DNA of 64,000 nucleotides from Chloroflexota bacterium (GCA_021787595.1 JAJYLQ010000015.1:1-64000); one strand, 5' to 3'; numbered from the stretch's first letter, positions 14,640 to 23,473 are shown. A program made the numbers and translations. The notes: generated by a model not told the origin, from the letters alone.

Positions 14640-16250
14640 GTGGAAAATTCAATCGAAGAAATGATCGGCCAGCGATTGATGCTGGCTTTTCGCGGCAAAG
14701 ATAATTTATCATCCGAAATTCGTGACGCAATCAAAAAAATCAAACCGGCGGGTATTACACTTTTTAGAAGTTTCAACATAGACAATCCGCAGCAGGTAAA
14801 ACATTTGACAACTCTACTGCAAGACGCAGCGCGTGAAGCCGGTCTGCCTTCGCTGCTGATCGCTGCCGATCAGGAAGGCGGTCAATTGATGGCGATTGGC
14901 AGCGGCACGACGCAATTGCCGGGCAGCATGGCGCTTGGCGCAGCAGGCTCAGCAGATTTATCGCGCCGCGCCGGCGAAGTGCTTGGACGCGAGCTTGCTG
15001 CGATGGGCATCAACGTCAATTACGCGCCGTGCTGCGATGTGAATTTGAATCCGCAAAATCCGGTCATTGGCATCCGCTCGTTCGGCGAAGACCCCGCGAG
15101 GGTTGCTGAAATGGCTGTTGCCATGATGGATGGGATTCAGTCTGCGGGCGTCGCGGCTTGCGCCAAACATTTTCCCGGCCACGGCGATACCTCAAGCGAT
15201 TCACATTTGGGTTTGCCGATCGTTCCTCATTCATTGGATCGTTTACGCAAGGTGGAATTCCCTCCGTTCGAATCTGCGATTCGGGCCGGAACGAAAATGG
15301 TGATGACCGCGCATTTGGCTTTGCCATCCATTGACGGTTCGGATGCGCCGCCCGCCACGCTTTCGCCTGCCATCTTGAAGAATCTTTTGCGCGATCAGCT
15401 CAAATTTCAAGGCGTTGTCATCACCGACGCGATGGACATGCATGCCATCGCGCAAGGCGAGGCGCTGGGGGCGAATGCTGTCCGCGCGGCAAAGGCGGGC
15501 GCGGATTTGTTGTTGATTACAACCGATCCAAAAGACCAACAACTCGTTCACGCGAGTTTGATGCAGGCCGCGAAGGATGGAACACTTTCCCGCGAAGATT
15601 TAGCGGCTTCTGCTGAAAGAATTTCGTCCCTAAAACAATGGCTGGCGAATCAAAAAGCTGAATTCGATTTGGATATTGTCGGCTGCGCGGAACATCGCAG
15701 AGTCGCGGACGAGATCGCGGCGCGGTCCATCACTCTCGTGCGCGATCAAGCCAAAATTTTGCCGCTCCGCCTCGGGTCCGGGCAGCGAATCGCAGTGATC
15801 GTCCCGAAACCGATGGATCTCACGCCCGCGGATACGTCGTCGTATGTTGTTCCAAATTTGGCATCCGCCCTTCGCACATTCCACCCTAATGTAGATGAGT
15901 TCATTGTTTCGCATTCGCCTTCGGAAAACGAAATTGCTTCGATTGTTGAAGGAATGCGATCTTATGATTTGATTGTGATTGGCACGTTGAACGCGTTCGA
16001 TAATTCTGATCAGAGCGTATTGGTTCGTAAAGTTTTGGGAAGCGGCAAGCCGGTTGTCGTCGCGGCGATGCGGCTGCCGTATGATTTGATGGCTTTTCCT
16101 GAAGCGCCAACTTATGTTTGTACGTATTCGATCCTTGAGCCTTCGATGAACGCGTTGGCCTCGGCGTTGTTTGGGCAGGGTAAATTTCAGGGCCGCCTGC
16201 CGGTTACGATTCCAGGTTTATATCCGGCGGGATATCATTTGGAGGTGTGA
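14640..16250 (+). CDS. Glycoside hydrolase family 3 beta-N-acetylhexosaminidase (NagZ-like)
   Basis: The enzyme should cleave beta-linked GlcNAc from muropeptides or chitin-type oligosaccharides. The 536-aa protein has the GH3 TIM barrel with AADQEGG, the NagZ signature KHFPGHGDTSSDSHLGLP (with the catalytic Asp/His dyad loop) and the nucleophile region VITDAMDMHAI. A C-terminal domain follows, making it longer than the roughly 340-aa NagZ of enterobacteria. No signal peptide is visible, so it acts in the cytosol. The start is GTG 14640, just after the permease remnant. It probably shares a transcript with the SIS gene. Confidence 0.86.
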   Translation: MENSIEEMIGQRLMLAFRGKDNLSSEIRDAIKKIKPAGITLFRSFNIDNPQQVKHLTTLLQDAAREAGLPSLLIAADQEGGQLMAIGSGTTQLPGSMALGAAGSADLSRRAGEVLGRELAAMGINVNYAPCCDVNLNPQNPVIGIRSFGEDPARVAEMAVAMMDGIQSAGVAACAKHFPGHGDTSSDSHLGLPIVPHSLDRLRKVEFPPFESAIRAGTKMVMTAHLALPSIDGSDAPPATLSPAILKNLLRDQLKFQGVVITDAMDMHAIAQGEALGANAVRAAKAGADLLLITTDPKDQQLVHASLMQAAKDGTLSREDLAASAERISSLKQWLANQKAEFDLDIVGCAEHRRVADEIAARSITLVRDQAKILPLRLGSGQRIAVIVPKPMDLTPADTSSYVVPNLASALRTFHPNVDEFIVSHSPSENEIASIVEGMRSYDLIVIGTLNAFDNSDQSVLVRKVLGSGKPVVVAAMRLPYDLMAFPEAPTYVCTYSILEPSMNALASALFGQGKFQGRLPVTIPGLYPAGYHLEV

Positions 16251-16256
16251 GGAAGC

Positions 16257-17294
16257 ATGTCTTTGCATTCTGAGATTTTGGAACAGCCTGAACGTCTTGC
16301 GAATCTTGTAACGTCTCAACGAAAATCGGTTGAACAGATCGCGCAAGCGATCCGGTCGCGCGGCGTCTCATACATTTTTCTCGCGGCGCGCGGCACATCG
16401 GATAATGCCGGTCGTTATGCCAACTATCTTTTGGGTGCGGTCAATCGTTTGCCGTTGGCGTTGGCGACTCCGTCGCTGTTCACATATTACCAGCAGCCGC
16501 CGAATCTCGCGGGCGCGCTGGTGGTTGGCATTTCGCAATCGGGACAATCACCGGACATCGTCAGCGTTTTGCAGGAAGGCAAACGTCAGGGATGTTTGAC
16601 GCTGGCGATCACGAACGAACCGGATTCGCCATTAGCTTCTCAATCGGATTTTGTTTTCGACGTTCAAGCCGGACCCGAACGCGCGGTGGCCGCCACGAAG
16701 ACCTACACTGCCGAACTGATGGCGATTGCCATGTTGTCCGCGGCGTTGAGCGGGGATGAATCGAATTGGGATGCGCTGGCAAAAATCCCGGAATGGATCA
16801 ACGAAGTTTTGAGACACGACGAGGCGATTCGTCAAACGGCCGAACGCTATCGCTATATGCAGCAATGCGTCGTGCTGGGGCGCGGCTTCAATTATTCGAC
16901 CGTTTACGAATGGGCGCTCAAATTGAAAGAACTGACGTATGTCGAGGCCGAGCCGTATTCGTCCGCGGATTTCCAACACGGGCCGATCGCGATGGTCGCA
17001 AGGGGTTTTCCGGTGATGGCGGTTGTGTCAAAGGGCAGAGTCGCTGATTCGCTGATGCGCCTGCTCGAACACCTGAAGAACGATTTGCTGGCGGAGCTTG
17101 TCGTCATCTCGAACACGGAGGCCGCGTTGAATATGGCGCAGGCGCGTGTCGCGATCCCGGCTGAAATTCCAGAAGCGCTGACGCCGTTGATAAATATCGT
17201 CCCGGCGCAGTTATTTTCCTACCATCTGACCCTTGCCAAAGGATACGATCCCGATCGGCCGCGCACGATCAGCAAAATAACGGAGACGCGGTAA
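16257..17294 (+). CDS. SIS-domain sugar-phosphate isomerase/deaminase (GlmS C-terminal-like)
   Basis: The 345-aa protein has two SIS domains: the first with RGTSDNAGRYANYLL and SQSGQSPDIV, the second with ALKLKELTYVEAEPYSSADFQHGP. It resembles the isomerase half of glucosamine-6-phosphate synthase without the glutaminase domain, as in NagB-II/AgaS-type deaminases. It would convert aminosugar phosphates released after GH3 action into fructose-6-phosphate. The 6-bp gap to the GH3 gene supports one pathway. Confidence 0.82.
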   Translation: MSLHSEILEQPERLANLVTSQRKSVEQIAQAIRSRGVSYIFLAARGTSDNAGRYANYLLGAVNRLPLALATPSLFTYYQQPPNLAGALVVGISQSGQSPDIVSVLQEGKRQGCLTLAITNEPDSPLASQSDFVFDVQAGPERAVAATKTYTAELMAIAMLSAALSGDESNWDALAKIPEWINEVLRHDEAIRQTAERYRYMQQCVVLGRGFNYSTVYEWALKLKELTYVEAEPYSSADFQHGPIAMVARGFPVMAVVSKGRVADSLMRLLEHLKNDLLAELVVISNTEAALNMAQARVAIPAEIPEALTPLINIVPAQLFSYHLTLAKGYDPDRPRTISKITETR

Positions 17295-17361
17295 GGCAAT
17301 CTGCAGGTTGTCCGCGATTCCCGCAACAACTTGGGGGTAAAATTCCATACGAAGAACTCTT

Positions 17362-18054
17362 ATGCTGTCGAATCGTCTGCGGATTTCGTTTGCAAGCATT
17401 TTGTTGTTGCTTTTGGGCGTCTCCTGCGTGTCATCAACTCTCGTGAGCGCTCCAACTGAAACGAGCGTTCCTCCGTCCGGAACGCCAACGCTTGTGCCGG
17501 TTCCGACGGATACTTTCACCGCCACGGCTGTGAAGCAGGCCCTGTTTTGCGTGTGGAACGAAACACCCACGCCCGGCTCAAATCAATGTGCGCTCCCGAC
17601 CGGCGACCAGCGCGATCAATTCTGCGTGAACAAAATCCCTTATACGTTGATCGCGATTCCGGCCGGCGATACCTATCAGGTAACAACTTCGGGATTCGCC
17701 TGTGACGATGCGGGTGTAAAGAATAACTTTCAATTGCTGACGTGCACGGGTCCGAGATCCTATACGTTCAATTTGCAGGTTTGCAACACAGCCTGCGCGG
17801 TTCCTTCTTCCGCAGTCACGGCGACTCCCTCCGGGCGATGCCCGTCAGGATATGATTATCTGGCAGACCGGCAGTGCTGTCAGGCGGCTGCGAACGATCA
17901 AAACGGTTGCGTGACTTTGAGCTTCGATACAAGTTCATGCGGTTATGTGGACTGCTCCCAATTCTCCGCATCGTCATCCTGCAATTCGCACAAAACCTGC
18001 AAATGGATTGTCCCCAAAAAGGCCAGCGTCCTGCCGTATTGCGCCTCACGATAG
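17362..18054 (+). CDS. Cysteine-rich secreted protein or lipoprotein
   Basis: This 230-aa protein has no family I can name. It has an N-terminal hydrophobic export segment (residues 8-20) ending near Cys22 (LLLLGVSC, a weak lipobox), a Thr/Pro/Ser-rich stalk (about 25-58), and a mature part with many cysteines spread over residues 60-230 (for example CDDAG, CTGP, CNTAC, CCQAA, CGYVDC). The pattern suggests an exported, disulfide-stabilised surface protein. It stands alone, followed by a hairpin at 18212-18232. Confidence 0.6.
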   Translation: MLSNRLRISFASILLLLLGVSCVSSTLVSAPTETSVPPSGTPTLVPVPTDTFTATAVKQALFCVWNETPTPGSNQCALPTGDQRDQFCVNKIPYTLIAIPAGDTYQVTTSGFACDDAGVKNNFQLLTCTGPRSYTFNLQVCNTACAVPSSAVTATPSGRCPSGYDYLADRQCCQAAANDQNGCVTLSFDTSSCGYVDCSQFSASSSCNSHKTCKWIVPKKASVLPYCASR

Positions 18055-18211
18055 GTAGTTGGCGGCGTCCGCCGGACAATGTGCGGCGAATGCAAGCACG
18101 CCGATTGGATTCGACCAGCGCGGCAATGGAAAACCCGAGAACGAAACCTTCAAAAGAAAGCCGATTTCCATCCGTTGTCTCCCGCCTGATTTTTCTCCAA
18201 ATAGAAATAAC

Positions 18212-18232
18212 GGCGCACCAAAAGGGTGCGCC
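18212..18232 (-). terminator. Hairpin downstream of secF
   Basis: GGCGCACC and GGTGCGCC form a perfect 8-bp stem with a short loop. Read on the minus strand it follows the secF stop by about 40 bases and is followed by GTTATTTCTATTT, so it may end secDF transcription. It also lies downstream of the convergent lipoprotein gene. Confidence 0.5.
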
Positions 18233-18273
18233 ATTGTTGACAGGGTTTATCAAAAGCGTCTTGTAATCGGGCT

Positions 18274-19218
18274 TTATGCTTCGGCCTTTCGCCGGAACCA
18301 GGTCTTCCATTCCTGTTTTTCCCAGACCACGAGAATAGGAGATGCGTTGAAAATGGACGAATAGGTTCCGCTGAAGATGCCGACCAGCAGAATGATCACA
18401 AAATGCCGGATGCTGTCGCCGCCGAAGAGGGCGAGCGCGAACAAAGTGAACATCACGGTCAATTGCGTGTTGATGGAACGATCCAGCGTTTGGACGACGG
18501 AGTGGTTCACCATGGTTTCGTAGTCCACGCGGCGGTAAATGTTGGCATTCTCGCGGATGCGGTCGAACACCACAATCGTGTCGTGGACCGAGAAACCGAT
18601 CACGGTGAGAACGGCCGTCAGGAACAGAGAGTCGGCTTCCCAGTGCAGGAAGTAGGCGAGCATGGCCTCGATGCCGAGCACAACGAACACATCGTGAAGC
18701 ATGGCGATAATGGCTGCCGTCCCGTATCGAACCGGATGATCCACGCTGCGGAAGGCGAACCAGATATAAAGCAGAATGGCAATTGCCGCCAGCAGGATCG
18801 CGATGCCGGCCGCGCGCGTGACCTCCGCGCCGATGGAGGCGGATACCGACGTGAAATTCAAGACGGTTACCGCGCCGTTGGTCCTGGTCTTCATGGCCGC
18901 GAGCAGGCTGCTTTCCGTCGCATCGTTCATCGGCGCAGACTGGATCGAGTAGGCGTTGTTTCCAAGCGGCTGAATGATGGGGTTGGCGATCGGTTCCTGC
19001 GGCGTAGAGAATTGCGTGTAAAGCGCGCTGATCGTACCGGTGGATGGAAGCGTACCCGCGAACTGAACCTCGAGGAGCGATCCGCCTTTGAAATCAATTC
19101 CCAGCGCCAGCGGGCCCTGGCCGGTGCTGGTCCAATGCAGGATCATGAAGATGATGCCCGGCACGATGACCAGCAGCGAGATCAGAAAGTAAAGATAGCG
19201 ATTCTTGATGATGTTCAT
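18274..19218 (-). CDS. secF: Protein translocase subunit SecF
   Basis: SecF partners SecD in the proton-driven complex that helps pull exported proteins out of SecYEG. The 314-aa protein has TM1 (about residues 8-28), the GIDFKGGSLLEV motif, a periplasmic P-domain, and five further TM segments including DTIVVFDRIRENANIYRR. Length is normal. It follows secD after 9 bp. Confidence 0.93.
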   Translation of the reverse strand: MNIIKNRYLYFLISLLVIVPGIIFMILHWTSTGQGPLALGIDFKGGSLLEVQFAGTLPSTGTISALYTQFSTPQEPIANPIIQPLGNNAYSIQSAPMNDATESSLLAAMKTRTNGAVTVLNFTSVSASIGAEVTRAAGIAILLAAIAILLYIWFAFRSVDHPVRYGTAAIIAMLHDVFVVLGIEAMLAYFLHWEADSLFLTAVLTVIGFSVHDTIVVFDRIRENANIYRRVDYETMVNHSVVQTLDRSINTQLTVMFTLFALALFGGDSIRHFVIILLVGIFSGTYSSIFNASPILVVWEKQEWKTWFRRKAEA

Positions 19219-19227
19219 ACCCTGCTC

Positions 19228-20694
19228 CTAAAGCCCGAACCAGCGCGGGTGCTCGCCCAGCTTCATATTGTCAAGCACAAGATGCAGATATGCGCGGGTC
19301 ACGATGACGGCGGTGAACAATGAGACAAGCACGCCCAGGCCAAGGTTGATGGAAAAGCCTTTTACGATGCTGGCGCCATAAGCGTTGCCGAAGACATACA
19401 AAATGACACAAGTGATGAGCGTGGATGTGTTCGAGTCCCGGATGGAAGGCCAGGCGCGGCTCCAGCCAAGGTCAATGGCCTGTTGAAGATTCCGGCCCGC
19501 GCGTAATTCCTCTTTCAGGCGTTCGAAGATGAGCACGTTCGCATCCACAGCCATGCCGATGCTCAGGATGAAACCGGCAGTGCCCGGCAGGGACAATGTG
19601 AAGCCGACCATCTTGAAGATCATCAGGGACAGAATGGCGTATGTTACGAGCGCAAGGTCGGCGATGATTCCCGGCAGGCGATAATACAACGCCATGAAGA
19701 GAACAACCACGGCGAGACCAATGGCCCCAGCGAGAACACTCTTGCGGACCGAGTCTGCTCCGAGCGTTGGGCCGACAGTTTGACTCTCGACGATCTTTAC
19801 CGGGACCGGAAGCGAACCATAGCGGAGTTGGACGGCCAGCGCATTCGCTGTATCCACAGTGAAATTGCCCTGGATCACGCCTTGTCCGCCGGTGATGGCG
19901 CTGTTGATGATGGGAGCAGAAATCACCTTCTTATCCAGCACGATGGCCAAATATTGACCCACGTGCGAAGATGTGTAATCGGCAAAAACTTTCGTGCCGC
20001 TTGATTTAAGCGTGAATGCGATTTCGTATTGTCCGCCCAATGTGCCGGCCTGCACGCTGACGGTACCGAGGTCCGCGCCGGTCATCACGGTGTGGTAGAC
20101 CTTTGCCGGCGCGGTCGCTGTCGGTGCTGCGCCGGGAGTTGCGTTCGCTTCCGGGGTTGCGGTTGCGGCTGGAGTCGCAGTTGCAGTGGGTGCGATGGTC
20201 GCGGTCGGTGCGGCGGAAGTCGCATTCGATTGCGTGCCGCTGGCTTTGGGTTCGTAATCGGTTACGACCGTTGAGCCGACGGGCAGCGGACTGCTTCCCA
20301 TATCCACGAATTCCAGGAGGGCCGTCTGTTGCAGCGAGTCATTCACTTGTTGAGAGTTGGTGATGCCGGGGAACTCTGCGATGATGCGGCAGTTCCCGGC
20401 GGTCTGCATGGTGATTTCGCTGATGCCGAGGGCATTCACGCGGTTTTGAAGAATCTGCCGCGTAACATCCAACGCGCTTGGGTCCACATTGGCGCAGTTG
20501 GCGACATCTGCTTGAAGCAGGGTTTGAAGTCCGCCCCGGATATCCAGCCCGAGTTGAAGCTGTGTATTTTTATTTACGAGCGGTTTGTCATTGAAAGGAT
20601 TCATGATCGTGATGTTGTTGCTGAGATCCACCCAAAGCGAGAAGACAATCAGCAGGGCGATCACGATCAGCCATGTGTTGCGGCTACGAGTCAT
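19228..20694 (-). CDS. secD: Protein translocase subunit SecD
   Basis: SecD is the larger membrane partner of SecF. The 488-aa protein has TM1 (about 8-26), LGLDIRGGLQTLLQ, the P1 domain, then the C-terminal membrane region with GMAVDANVLIFERLKEELR, a hallmark of SecD. An unusual low-complexity stretch of Ala, Thr and Pro (near residues 155-205) interrupts the periplasmic domain. The overall size is at the short end of the family. It is the first gene of the secDF operon behind the promoter at 20786-20814. Confidence 0.92.
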   Translation of the reverse strand: MTRSRNTWLIVIALLIVFSLWVDLSNNITIMNPFNDKPLVNKNTQLQLGLDIRGGLQTLLQADVANCANVDPSALDVTRQILQNRVNALGISEITMQTAGNCRIIAEFPGITNSQQVNDSLQQTALLEFVDMGSSPLPVGSTVVTDYEPKASGTQSNATSAAPTATIAPTATATPAATATPEANATPGAAPTATAPAKVYHTVMTGADLGTVSVQAGTLGGQYEIAFTLKSSGTKVFADYTSSHVGQYLAIVLDKKVISAPIINSAITGGQGVIQGNFTVDTANALAVQLRYGSLPVPVKIVESQTVGPTLGADSVRKSVLAGAIGLAVVVLFMALYYRLPGIIADLALVTYAILSLMIFKMVGFTLSLPGTAGFILSIGMAVDANVLIFERLKEELRAGRNLQQAIDLGWSRAWPSIRDSNTSTLITCVILYVFGNAYGASIVKGFSINLGLGVLVSLFTAVIVTRAYLHLVLDNMKLGEHPRWFGL

Positions 20695-20761
20695 GCGTCA
20701 CTCCATCAAGATGGTTTGCGTTTCGAACTCATTGGGTTCGGCGGGCCAAACCATAAAAATA

Positions 20762-20776
20762 CCAGCCTTTGGCTGG
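20762..20776 (-). other. Stem-loop in the secD leader
   Basis: CCAGCC-AAA-GGCTGG on the minus strand begins a few bases after the predicted transcription start and is followed by TATTTTTATGG. It could be a weak attenuator or a 5'-stabilising hairpin. Confidence 0.35.
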
Positions 20777-20785
20777 CGCGGCGTG

Positions 20786-20814
20786 ATTATACTCTGAAAG
20801 TGACTGCTTGTCAG
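20786..20814 (-). promoter_or_regulatory. Promoter of secDF
   Basis: On the minus strand CTGACA (20814-20809) and TATAAT (20791-20786) are spaced by 17 bp. The expected start is near 20779, giving a leader of about 85 nt before secD. Confidence 0.6.
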
Positions 20815-20984
20815 TGAAAAGCGGAGGATGAAACATGGCTTTCGCAAGGTCCGGATTTGCAGGCTTTGGTTTCGTGCAGAAAGCGAAAATTCGCTGTTCC
20901 CGCCCTTATTTGCTCCTGCTACGCCACAGACTTCAATTCCCGTCAAGCGACTTTGCGAAAACCATGGAGGATGAAAGCCTTGCC

Positions 20985-21368
20985 TTATGAGCCGGAAATC
21001 CTGGATTTGATGAAGATGACGGCGCGTTCGAACACTTCGCCTGGAGCCAGCGCATCGGTTTCGATGATCAAACTGGCGTGTCGGCGCGCATCGGCTAACC
21101 GCTGAAGCTGTTCATCGTAGTCCGCTTCCAGCCAGTTCAGCCTGCGGCGCCGGGTACACGCCTCAAACGAGGCATTCAAAAAGATCAGCAGGTCTGGATT
21201 CGTGATCTTCTTCCACATGTCTGGAACGTAGGAATGTTCCTGCGCGATGTGACGGCATTCGAATCCCTCCTTTTCCAGGCCGGCGATCAGTGTTGATTTT
21301 CCCGAGCCGCACGGCCCGACCACGCCGATCAGGAATCTTTTACTATCAGGCTCGTCCTTGTCGTTCAT
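20985..21368 (-). CDS. Small P-loop ATPase/kinase-like protein
   Basis: The 127-aa protein has a Walker A motif (GVVGPCGSGKST, residues 15-26) and resembles short nucleotide or adenylate-kinase-like folds: a DLLIFLNASFEACTRRR segment follows, then an acidic patch and a final strand. It lacks enough length for a complete standard kinase, so the substrate is unknown. Its start overlaps the phosphatase stop by 4 bp, suggesting the two work together, possibly as a phosphorylation/dephosphorylation pair. Confidence 0.6.
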   Translation of the reverse strand: MNDKDEPDSKRFLIGVVGPCGSGKSTLIAGLEKEGFECRHIAQEHSYVPDMWKKITNPDLLIFLNASFEACTRRRRLNWLEADYDEQLQRLADARRHASLIIETDALAPGEVFERAVIFIKSRISGS

Positions 21369-22072
21369 GAAGAAATAGGGAGACGCACCGTCATGCGGCG
21401 AACATCATCGCCGCGGCGCGGGACAACTTTCAGGACGAGGACACTGATGTCGTCGGCTGGCCGCCCTTCGTCCAGTTTGACCGCATACCCCAGCAGCGAA
21501 TCAGCCAGCTCCTGCGGAGTCGGTTCCTGGTCGTCCAGCAGGGATTGGATGACTTCACAAACGTCCATGGTTTGACCGCGCCGGATGCCCGCATGCATCA
21601 AGCCATCGGTATAGATTACAACGGTGGTGCCCGCTTCGATTTCAAGCTCTGTGATGACCGGACGCACATCCCGCGAGGTCCCAAGCGGAACGCTTTCGGC
21701 TTCGAGACAATCCGCTTTATCGCCGCGGCAAATGAAGATTGGCGCAGGGTTATTGCGCGTGAGGACAATGGTTCCGCTGTGCAAATCCACGGATGCAACG
21801 TTGAGCGTGCAGATCACCCTGCCTTTTTTCTCGGTGAACAGCGTGTCCGATGCAGCGCGCGCCGCGGCGCCGTCGCGCACGCCTTCGGCGAGCAGACTGA
21901 TGACTCTGCGGACGACCATCATCGAAACGGCTTTCGCACCGGGGCCGGACGTTTGGCCGTCGGCCAGCACAACGGATAATCCGCCGTTCGGCCGTTCGAC
22001 AGCTTCGAGCGTATCGCCGCTTTCGCTTGCGGCATATTTGCTGATCTTCGCAACTGCGATCTGCACTTCCAT
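21365..22072 (-). CDS. SpoIIE/PP2C-like serine phosphatase
   Basis: The protein (235 aa from the ATG at 22072; 247 aa from 22108) resembles the PP2C-type phosphatase domain of SpoIIE/RsbU proteins. Metal-site segments are LSVVLADGQTSGPGAKA (Asp-Gly), VVIYTDGLMHAG (TDG motif) and a final RPADDISVLVLKV (DD). It has no sensor or membrane region. Such phosphatases usually act on anti-sigma-antagonist or other phosphoproteins; the substrate is unknown. I prefer the shorter start because the longer one would run into the divergent rpmF promoter. Confidence 0.75.
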   Translation of the reverse strand: MEVQIAVAKISKYAASESGDTLEAVERPNGGLSVVLADGQTSGPGAKAVSMMVVRRVISLLAEGVRDGAAARAASDTLFTEKKGRVICTLNVASVDLHSGTIVLTRNNPAPIFICRGDKADCLEAESVPLGTSRDVRPVITELEIEAGTTVVIYTDGLMHAGIRRGQTMDVCEVIQSLLDDQEPTPQELADSLLGYAVKLDEGRPADDISVLVLKVVPRRGDDVRRMTVRLPISS

Positions 22073-22098
22073 GAAAACGATTCTACAACGTTTTAGGC

Positions 22099-22127
22099 TT
22101 GACGTCACTGCCTGATACCGCTATAAT
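22099..22127 (+). promoter_or_regulatory. Promoter of rpmF
   Basis: TTGACG (22099-22104) and TATAAT (22122-22127) are 17 bp apart. The expected start is near 22134, about 65 bp before rpmF, and the leader contains the palindrome at 22151-22177. Confidence 0.7.
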
Positions 22128-22150
22128 CTGCCCGCTTCATTGAAAACGCG

Positions 22151-22177
22151 TAGGGGCGGAGCGCCGCTCCGCCCCTA
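22151..22177. repeat. TAGGGGCGGAGCG palindrome in the rpmF leader
   Basis: Two 13-bp arms around one base form a perfect GC-rich hairpin. It lies between the rpmF promoter and start, so it should be part of the transcript leader. Confidence 0.7.
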
Positions 22178-22200
22178 TATAATGTGTAAAGGAGAACGTC

Positions 22201-22401
22201 ATGACGCCACATCCCAAGCGCAAACACTCGAAGGGCCGCCGCGACCGCCGCCGCGCCCACGATTCACTGCAAGCCCGTAACCTGGTCGCCTGCTCGAATT
22301 GCGGACAAATGCGACTGCCGCATACGGTCTGCCCGAATTGCGGGCATTACCAGGGCCGCGAAGTGTTCGAAGTCAAGAAAGAAAAACAGAATCCCGAGTA
22401 A
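22201..22401 (+). CDS. rpmF: 50S ribosomal protein L32
   Basis: The 66-aa basic protein starts MTPHPKRKHSKGRRDRRRAH, the classic L32 N-terminus, and has a four-cysteine zinc ribbon (CSNCG and CPNCG). It is a component of the large ribosomal subunit. The neighbour fabD fits the common rpmF-fatty-acid-synthesis arrangement. AAAGGAG lies upstream of the ATG. Confidence 0.96.
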   Translation: MTPHPKRKHSKGRRDRRRAHDSLQARNLVACSNCGQMRLPHTVCPNCGHYQGREVFEVKKEKQNPE

Positions 22402-22408
22402 TCCGCAG

Positions 22409-22439
22409 CGAGCCGTGACGAACACGGCTCGTTTGTGTT
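22409..22439 (+). terminator. Intrinsic terminator after rpmF
   Basis: CGAGCCGTG (22409-22417) pairs with CACGGCTCG (22423-22431) across a 5-nt loop and is followed by TTTGTGTTT. Confidence 0.8.
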
Positions 22440-22456
22440 TAAGACAATAACTTTCA

Positions 22457-22506
22457 CGCTGAGCGGAATGGCGCCGGAGGCGCTGATAACGCCACTCCGC
22501 TCAGGG
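22457..22506. repeat. Dispersed intergenic repeat (CGCTGAGCGGA ... TCCGCTCAGGG)
   Basis: The outer arms GCTGAGCGGA and TCCGCTCAG form an inverted repeat with an inner GGCGCC/GGCGC dyad. This is the same family as the elements at 2319 and 4897. It occupies the spacer just upstream of fabD. Confidence 0.65.
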
Positions 22507-22514
22507 AGATGTAA

Positions 22515-23456
22515 ATGAAATTTGATTCCAAAACTACCGCATTTGTTTTTCCGGGGCAGGGCTCTCAAGCTGTTGGGATGGGGCGCGAGTTAGCCGCGCA
22601 ATATTCGATAGCAAAACAAACTTTTGAAGAAGCTGATTCCATCCTCCATGTTCCATTTTCCAAAACCATGTGGGACGGGCCGGATACGGAATTGAACGAT
22701 ACGATCAACACACAGCCCGCGTTGTTTGTTCATTCGATGGCTGCGTTCAGAGTCTTTTCGCATCTTCACCCGGACTGGAAGCCGGCCGCGCTGGCCGGGC
22801 ATTCCCTTGGCGAGTTGTCGGCTCTGGCCGCGGCAGAGGCTTTATCTTTCGAATCCGGTCTGCGACTCGTCCGCAGGCGCGGCGAGCTGATGAAGAAAGC
22901 CGGTGAAATGAATCCCGGCGGCATGGCCGCGATTCTGAATCTCGATATTCCGGCGCTCGAAAAGGTCTGCGCGGAAGCAAGCCGCGAAGGTGAGCCGGTG
23001 CAGGTTGCAAATGATAATTCATCGGGGCAAGTCGTCATCTCCGGCGCGAAAGCCGCGGTCGAACGCGCCATGGCGGGCGCAAAAGCGGCAGGCGCGAAGC
23101 GGGCCATTCCGCTGGCAGTTTCGATTGCCGCACATTCGAAGTTGATGGCGTCCATTCAAGAGGAATGGGATGAAGCTGTCAACGCGGCGGGCGTGAAAGA
23201 CGCAAAGATCCAAATTATCGGAAATGTAAGCGTCAAAGCCATGCGGTCCGCGGCGGATCTGTGCGCCGACATCCAATCGCAGATGCAATCGCGCGTCCGC
23301 TGGGTCGAGACGATTCAACTTTTGTCCGGGCAGGGGATTGCAAATTTTGTCGAGGTTGGAACCGGTAATGTTTTGATTGGCTTGATTCGCCGCATCGCGC
23401 CATCCGCAGTTGGTTTTCCGCTCGGCAATCCGCCTGATCTTGCGGCGCTGGAATAA
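22515..23456 (+). CDS. fabD: Malonyl-CoA:ACP transacylase FabD
   Basis: FabD loads malonyl groups onto acyl carrier protein to start fatty-acid elongation. The 313-aa protein has FVFPGQGSQAVGMG at the N-terminus, the catalytic serine motif GHSLGE (about residue 96), the conserved Arg region further on and AAHSKLM with the active His. Length is typical. The gene starts ATG 22515 within GGGAGATGTAAATG, giving a GGGAG ribosome-binding site. Confidence 0.94.
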   Translation: MKFDSKTTAFVFPGQGSQAVGMGRELAAQYSIAKQTFEEADSILHVPFSKTMWDGPDTELNDTINTQPALFVHSMAAFRVFSHLHPDWKPAALAGHSLGELSALAAAEALSFESGLRLVRRRGELMKKAGEMNPGGMAAILNLDIPALEKVCAEASREGEPVQVANDNSSGQVVISGAKAAVERAMAGAKAAGAKRAIPLAVSIAAHSKLMASIQEEWDEAVNAAGVKDAKIQIIGNVSVKAMRSAADLCADIQSQMQSRVRWVETIQLLSGQGIANFVEVGTGNVLIGLIRRIAPSAVGFPLGNPPDLAALE

Positions 23457-23473
23457 TGGATTGTGCCTTATAG

